Shown here piece after piece: positions 6,571 to 8,359 of a stretch of DNA of 8,359 bases. The notes below the pieces were generated by a model, which had not been told where the DNA came from, searched no databases, and saw only the letters and a program-made list of their open reading frames with translations. Made by a program: the position numbers and the translations under genes. The stretch is from JAIOIW01 sp050304175. GTDB lineage: Bacteria > Pseudomonadota > Alphaproteobacteria > Rhizobiales > Rhizobiaceae. How positions within the stretch are numbered: position 1 is the first letter of the stretch; each line of letters opens with the position of its first letter. The DNA is taken from positions 1 to 8,359 of the forward strand of contig JBNLDE010000068.1 of NCBI GenBank assembly GCA_050304175.1. The letters are read 5' to 3'.

Positions 6571-7659
6571 CTACTCGGTAATGGCGATGGCGACGTTGCG
6601 GGCGAGCGCCTCCGACACGTTGCGGTCGACATCGGCCTTGCCGGACTGCATCGAGGAGATGAGGTAGACTTTCCGGTCGGGCCGGCGGAACGCGATATAG
6701 TCGTTGTAGAAGGTGTATTTGCCGCCCTCCTTGCAGGCCGCGAAGGCCGTGATGACCGGGGTGCCGTCGGCCACGGTTTTCTTGCCGGACGCGAAGGAGC
6801 CCTTGCAGTTCTTGGAGTCGCCAGACATCACCTCGGCGATCGCGTCGGTCGGATCAAGCGCATCCGGTGCGATCACGTGCAGCGTGCCGATCGCCTCGGG
6901 CGAGGACCAGCCGACCGCCGCGCTGCGGATGAATTCGGGCGTGCCGTCGCGCGTCATCTCGTTTTCGGTCATCAGCTTGTAGCCGGAGAATTCGCTGGAC
7001 GAGAACAGGCTGACGGCAAAGCGCGTGGCCGCCAGCATGTCCTGCGGCGAGGTGGCGAACAGCGGCGGCGCACTGCCGTCGTCGTCGCTTGCGCTGCCCG
7101 AGGGCGCCGGCTCGTTCGACGCGACCGGCGGGGCGGGCTGCTCCGGCGCCCTGTAGGGCCGGTAATCGATCCAGCGGTTGACGCATTGCAATGCGATCGC
7201 CAGTGCCTTCGACGTTCCGCGCAGGCTGAAACTGTAGGTCTCGCCGCCGGACCTGACCCGCAGCGTGTTGCCGCGCCTGAACTGGTTGAACAGCCGCTCG
7301 GTGGCGATCAGCTCGGCCATGGCGAAGGTCGGATCGATGACGGTCGCCTCCGCGGAAACCGAACGGTAGCCGTCGATCTGGTACACGATCCCGAAGCTGT
7401 CGCCCGCGCGCATCGTCCAGTTCGGGTGGGAAAACCCCATCCGCCAGAGATATTTGCGGTCGATGGCAAAGTGCAGCGTGATGCCCGACTGGTAGGGCGC
7501 GGAAATCGCGCAATGAGTGAAACCGTTGTCGTCGGCAAAGGCGCTGCCGTCCCAGTTGCCGTAGTGAAGCGTGCTGCCGGGGATGGAGTCGGTCGCCCAT
7601 GCCGGGCCGGCCAGCGCCACCATCGCCGCCAGGAAAACAAACCGTATCGCGCTGCGCAT
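6571..7659 (-). CDS. Hypothetical exported (periplasmic) protein, two-domain
   Basis: I cannot name this 362-residue protein. ATG 7659 is followed by a clear signal peptide (RSAIRFVFLAAMVALAGPAWA, cleavage near residue 22), and a G-rich run (GGGGGG) sits a few bases upstream; the 42 codons of open frame before it look non-coding. The N-terminal domain (~25-165) is rich in beta-like segments such as SGITLHFAID and ends in SFSLRGTSKALAIALQCV. A proline/acid-rich linker follows (~172-200). The C-terminal domain (~203-360) includes TFYNDYIAFRRPDRKVYLISS. After the signal peptide there are four cysteines, C50, C159, C285 and C309, two per domain, which suggests one disulfide in each. It points the same way as ynjB, but an inverted repeat and 139 nt separate them, so a shared operon is not shown. 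Confidence 0.8.
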   Translation of the reverse strand: MRSAIRFVFLAAMVALAGPAWATDSIPGSTLHYGNWDGSAFADDNGFTHCAISAPYQSGITLHFAIDRKYLWRMGFSHPNWTMRAGDSFGIVYQIDGYRSVSAEATVIDPTFAMAELIATERLFNQFRRGNTLRVRSGGETYSFSLRGTSKALAIALQCVNRWIDYRPYRAPEQPAPPVASNEPAPSGSASDDDGSAPPLFATSPQDMLAATRFAVSLFSSSEFSGYKLMTENEMTRDGTPEFIRSAAVGWSSPEAIGTLHVIAPDALDPTDAIAEVMSGDSKNCKGSFASGKKTVADGTPVITAFAACKEGGKYTFYNDYIAFRRPDRKVYLISSMQSGKADVDRNVSEALARNVAIAITE

Positions 7660-7809
7660 GGCGACCCCCCAGTTCTGCCGCGACCGCGGCCCAATGCCGA
7701 ACACGTGCAGCCGCCTCGGGAAGCACCATGCCGCCCGTTTCCGGGGCTGCCTCAGGCAGGTTAGCGCCAATTGGCCGGATCGCAAAGCCCGACGGCCAGC
7801 GACCGATCG

Positions 7810-7835
7810 GCGCCCCGGCCCTCCCCGGCCGGCGC
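7810..7835 (-). terminator. Strong GC-rich hairpin after the HTH gene
   Basis: On the - strand, starting 2 nt after the stop codon of the HTH gene, GCG+CCGGCC pairs with GGCCGG+CGC around a GGGGAG loop, with a two-base GG bulge between the paired blocks in the 3' arm. The 3' tail (CGATCGGTC) has no T-tract, so it would be a non-canonical terminator or an mRNA-stabilising 3' structure. Confidence 0.42.
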
Positions 7836-7837
7836 GC

Positions 7838-8047
7838 TCAGTGCATGCGCGTCGTCATCCGGTCGTAGAGCACCACGGCATGGACCACCGACCTGGCCTC
7901 CAGCGCGGTAACCGCGCCGCGCAGCGCCGCGTCGAGCGCGTGTTCGCCGAGGCTGAGCCGGGCGGCGATCTCGGCCAGCGTCTCGCCGTCGGCCAGCCCG
8001 GCGAGCACATGGCGCTGAAGCGTCGACAGTTGGAACGTGTTGGCCAT
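7838..8047 (-). CDS. Small stand-alone LuxR/GerE-like helix-turn-helix protein
   Basis: Predicted 69-residue protein that is essentially one GerE-type HTH domain without any receiver or autoinducer domain. LSTLQRHVLAGLADGETLAEIAARLSLGEHALDAAL aligns with the family pattern 'LT.RE..VL.LLA.G....EIA..L..S..TV'. Where LuxR proteins usually have a basic recognition helix (TVK.H...I..KL), this one reads EHALDAALRGAVTALEA, with few basic residues. It may bind DNA poorly, act by protein contact, or be a diverged regulator. GAGGA precedes ATG 8047 with a 7-nt spacer, so translation is well supported. It diverges from a possible rightward gene at the window edge, separated by about 300 nt. Confidence 0.72.
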   Translation of the reverse strand: MANTFQLSTLQRHVLAGLADGETLAEIAARLSLGEHALDAALRGAVTALEARSVVHAVVLYDRMTTRMH

Positions 8048-8113
8048 TTCGGGGTCCTCGGGCAGCGCTGGGCGGTCTTTGAAACGGTAAAGGTTGCGCC
8101 GGCGTTTTAGCTG

Positions 8114-8132
8114 CCGCCGGGTATATCGGCGG
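8114..8132. repeat. Inverted repeat upstream of the HTH gene
   Basis: CCGCCG (8114-8119) and CGGCGG (8127-8132) are perfect 6-bp arms around GGTATAT. The site lies 67 nt before the HTH gene start. It could be an operator for that gene or simply a chance GC repeat. Confidence 0.2.
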
Positions 8133-8159
8133 TGACCGAATTCAGTAAAAGGCGATGTA

Positions 8160-8183
8160 TTGGCGCCGCCTCGTCTTGGCGCC
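8160..8183. repeat. Tandem copy of TTGGCGCC, 16-nt period
   Basis: TTGGCGCC occurs at 8160-8167 and again at 8176-8183. Because GGCGCC is its own reverse complement, the pair can also fold as a 6-bp stem with a 10-nt loop. It sits in the divergent intergenic region and may be a paired operator. Confidence 0.25.
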
Positions 8184-8190
8184 TCACTTG

Positions 8191-8303
8191 ATTGTGTTAA
8201 CGCTCCTTCAACAATTTTGATGATTTATGGTTTAACAGCGGTTAAAACATGCGCGGTTCGGGGATTATCGGCAATTGCCGCACCGGGATTTACCGGTTTG
8301 ACG
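8191..8303 (+). promoter_or_regulatory. AT-rich divergent intergenic region with palindromes and a CtrA-like motif
   Basis: Base composition drops to AT-rich here. TTAA-N7-TCAAC (8197-8212) is one mismatch from the alphaproteobacterial CtrA consensus TTAA-N7-TTAA. TTTAAC-AGCG-GTTAAA (8231-8246) is a perfect palindrome with 6-bp arms. CGGCAATTGCCG (8269-8280) is a 12-bp perfect palindrome. TTGACG (8298-8303) resembles a -35 box but lacks a convincing -10 partner. Together these suggest the control region of a rightward gene beginning at or past the window edge, perhaps also of the leftward HTH gene. Confidence 0.35.
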
Positions 8304-8347
8304 ACCATGTCATGCGCATAGATACCGATCGAGTTCGTGGGGCGAAC

Positions 8348-8359
8348 ATGGATGCCATC
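8348..8359 (+). CDS. Possible 5' end of a rightward gene (cut by the window edge)
   Basis: ATG 8348 follows GGGG (8339-8342) with a 5-nt spacer, and the frame is open to the end of the window, giving only M-D-A-I. The same frame is open from ATG 8312 (M-R-I-D-T-D-R-V-R-G-A-N), which lacks a ribosome binding site. The AT-rich region upstream suits a promoter. Too little is present to identify a product. Confidence 0.25.

Noticed and set aside
6877..7764. 295-codon + strand frame across the exported-protein gene
   Set aside because: Arg/Gly-rich shadow sequence; the - strand frame has a signal peptide, paired cysteines and ordered domains.
7766..7775. GCCAATTGGC palindrome upstream of the exported-protein gene
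   Set aside because: Perfect 10-bp palindromes are expected several times by chance in a window this long, and nothing else supports a function.
1..8359. CRISPR arrays, tRNA or rRNA genes, insertion sequences
   Set aside because: I saw no regularly spaced repeats, no tRNA-like cloverleaf, no rRNA signature and no transposase or terminal inverted repeats.

Overview
The window is GC-rich and has short intergenic gaps. Its gene families (an IclR regulator, a class III aminotransferase, a YnjBC-type ABC transporter, a small GerE-type HTH protein) suit an alphaproteobacterium. A Hyphomicrobiales genome near Mesorhizobium/Phyllobacteriaceae is my best guess, but that rests on general resemblance and not on any marker gene.

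Left part (1-2904, + strand): three translationally coupled genes encode an IclR-family regulator, a HAD-superfamily phosphatase-like hydrolase and a class III (omega-amino acid/amine:pyruvate type) PLP aminotransferase. The first pair overlaps by 4 nt (ATGA) and the second by 14 nt. This looks like a small self-regulated catabolic operon acting on an unidentified amine or amino acid, perhaps with a phosphorylated intermediate.

Middle (2905-3506): there is no intact gene here. It holds the wreck of a class I cytochrome c on the - strand. The CXXCH haem motif and the rest of the domain are in different frames, and no signal peptide precedes them. This is where the ATPase gene (ynjD) of the neighbouring transporter would be expected, but no ATPase is recognisable.

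Right-middle (3507-6431, - strand): ynjB (periplasmic binding protein, probable TTG start with a good Shine-Dalgarno sequence) and ynjC (fused double permease) form a two-gene transporter operon. A perfect 10-bp inverted repeat spans the ynjC stop codon and looks like its terminator, so the transcript probably ends without an ATPase gene.

Right part (6571-8359): on the - strand there is an unrecognised exported protein with four cysteines and a proline-rich linker, then a 69-residue stand-alone LuxR/GerE-like HTH protein followed by a strong hairpin. An AT-richer intergenic region with several palindromes and a CtrA-like half-conserved motif then separates it from what may be the first codons of a rightward gene at the window edge.

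I do not see a clearly new biological system. The most notable points are the ATPase-less ynjBC next to a decayed cytochrome gene, and the coupled IclR-HAD-aminotransferase module of unknown substrate.
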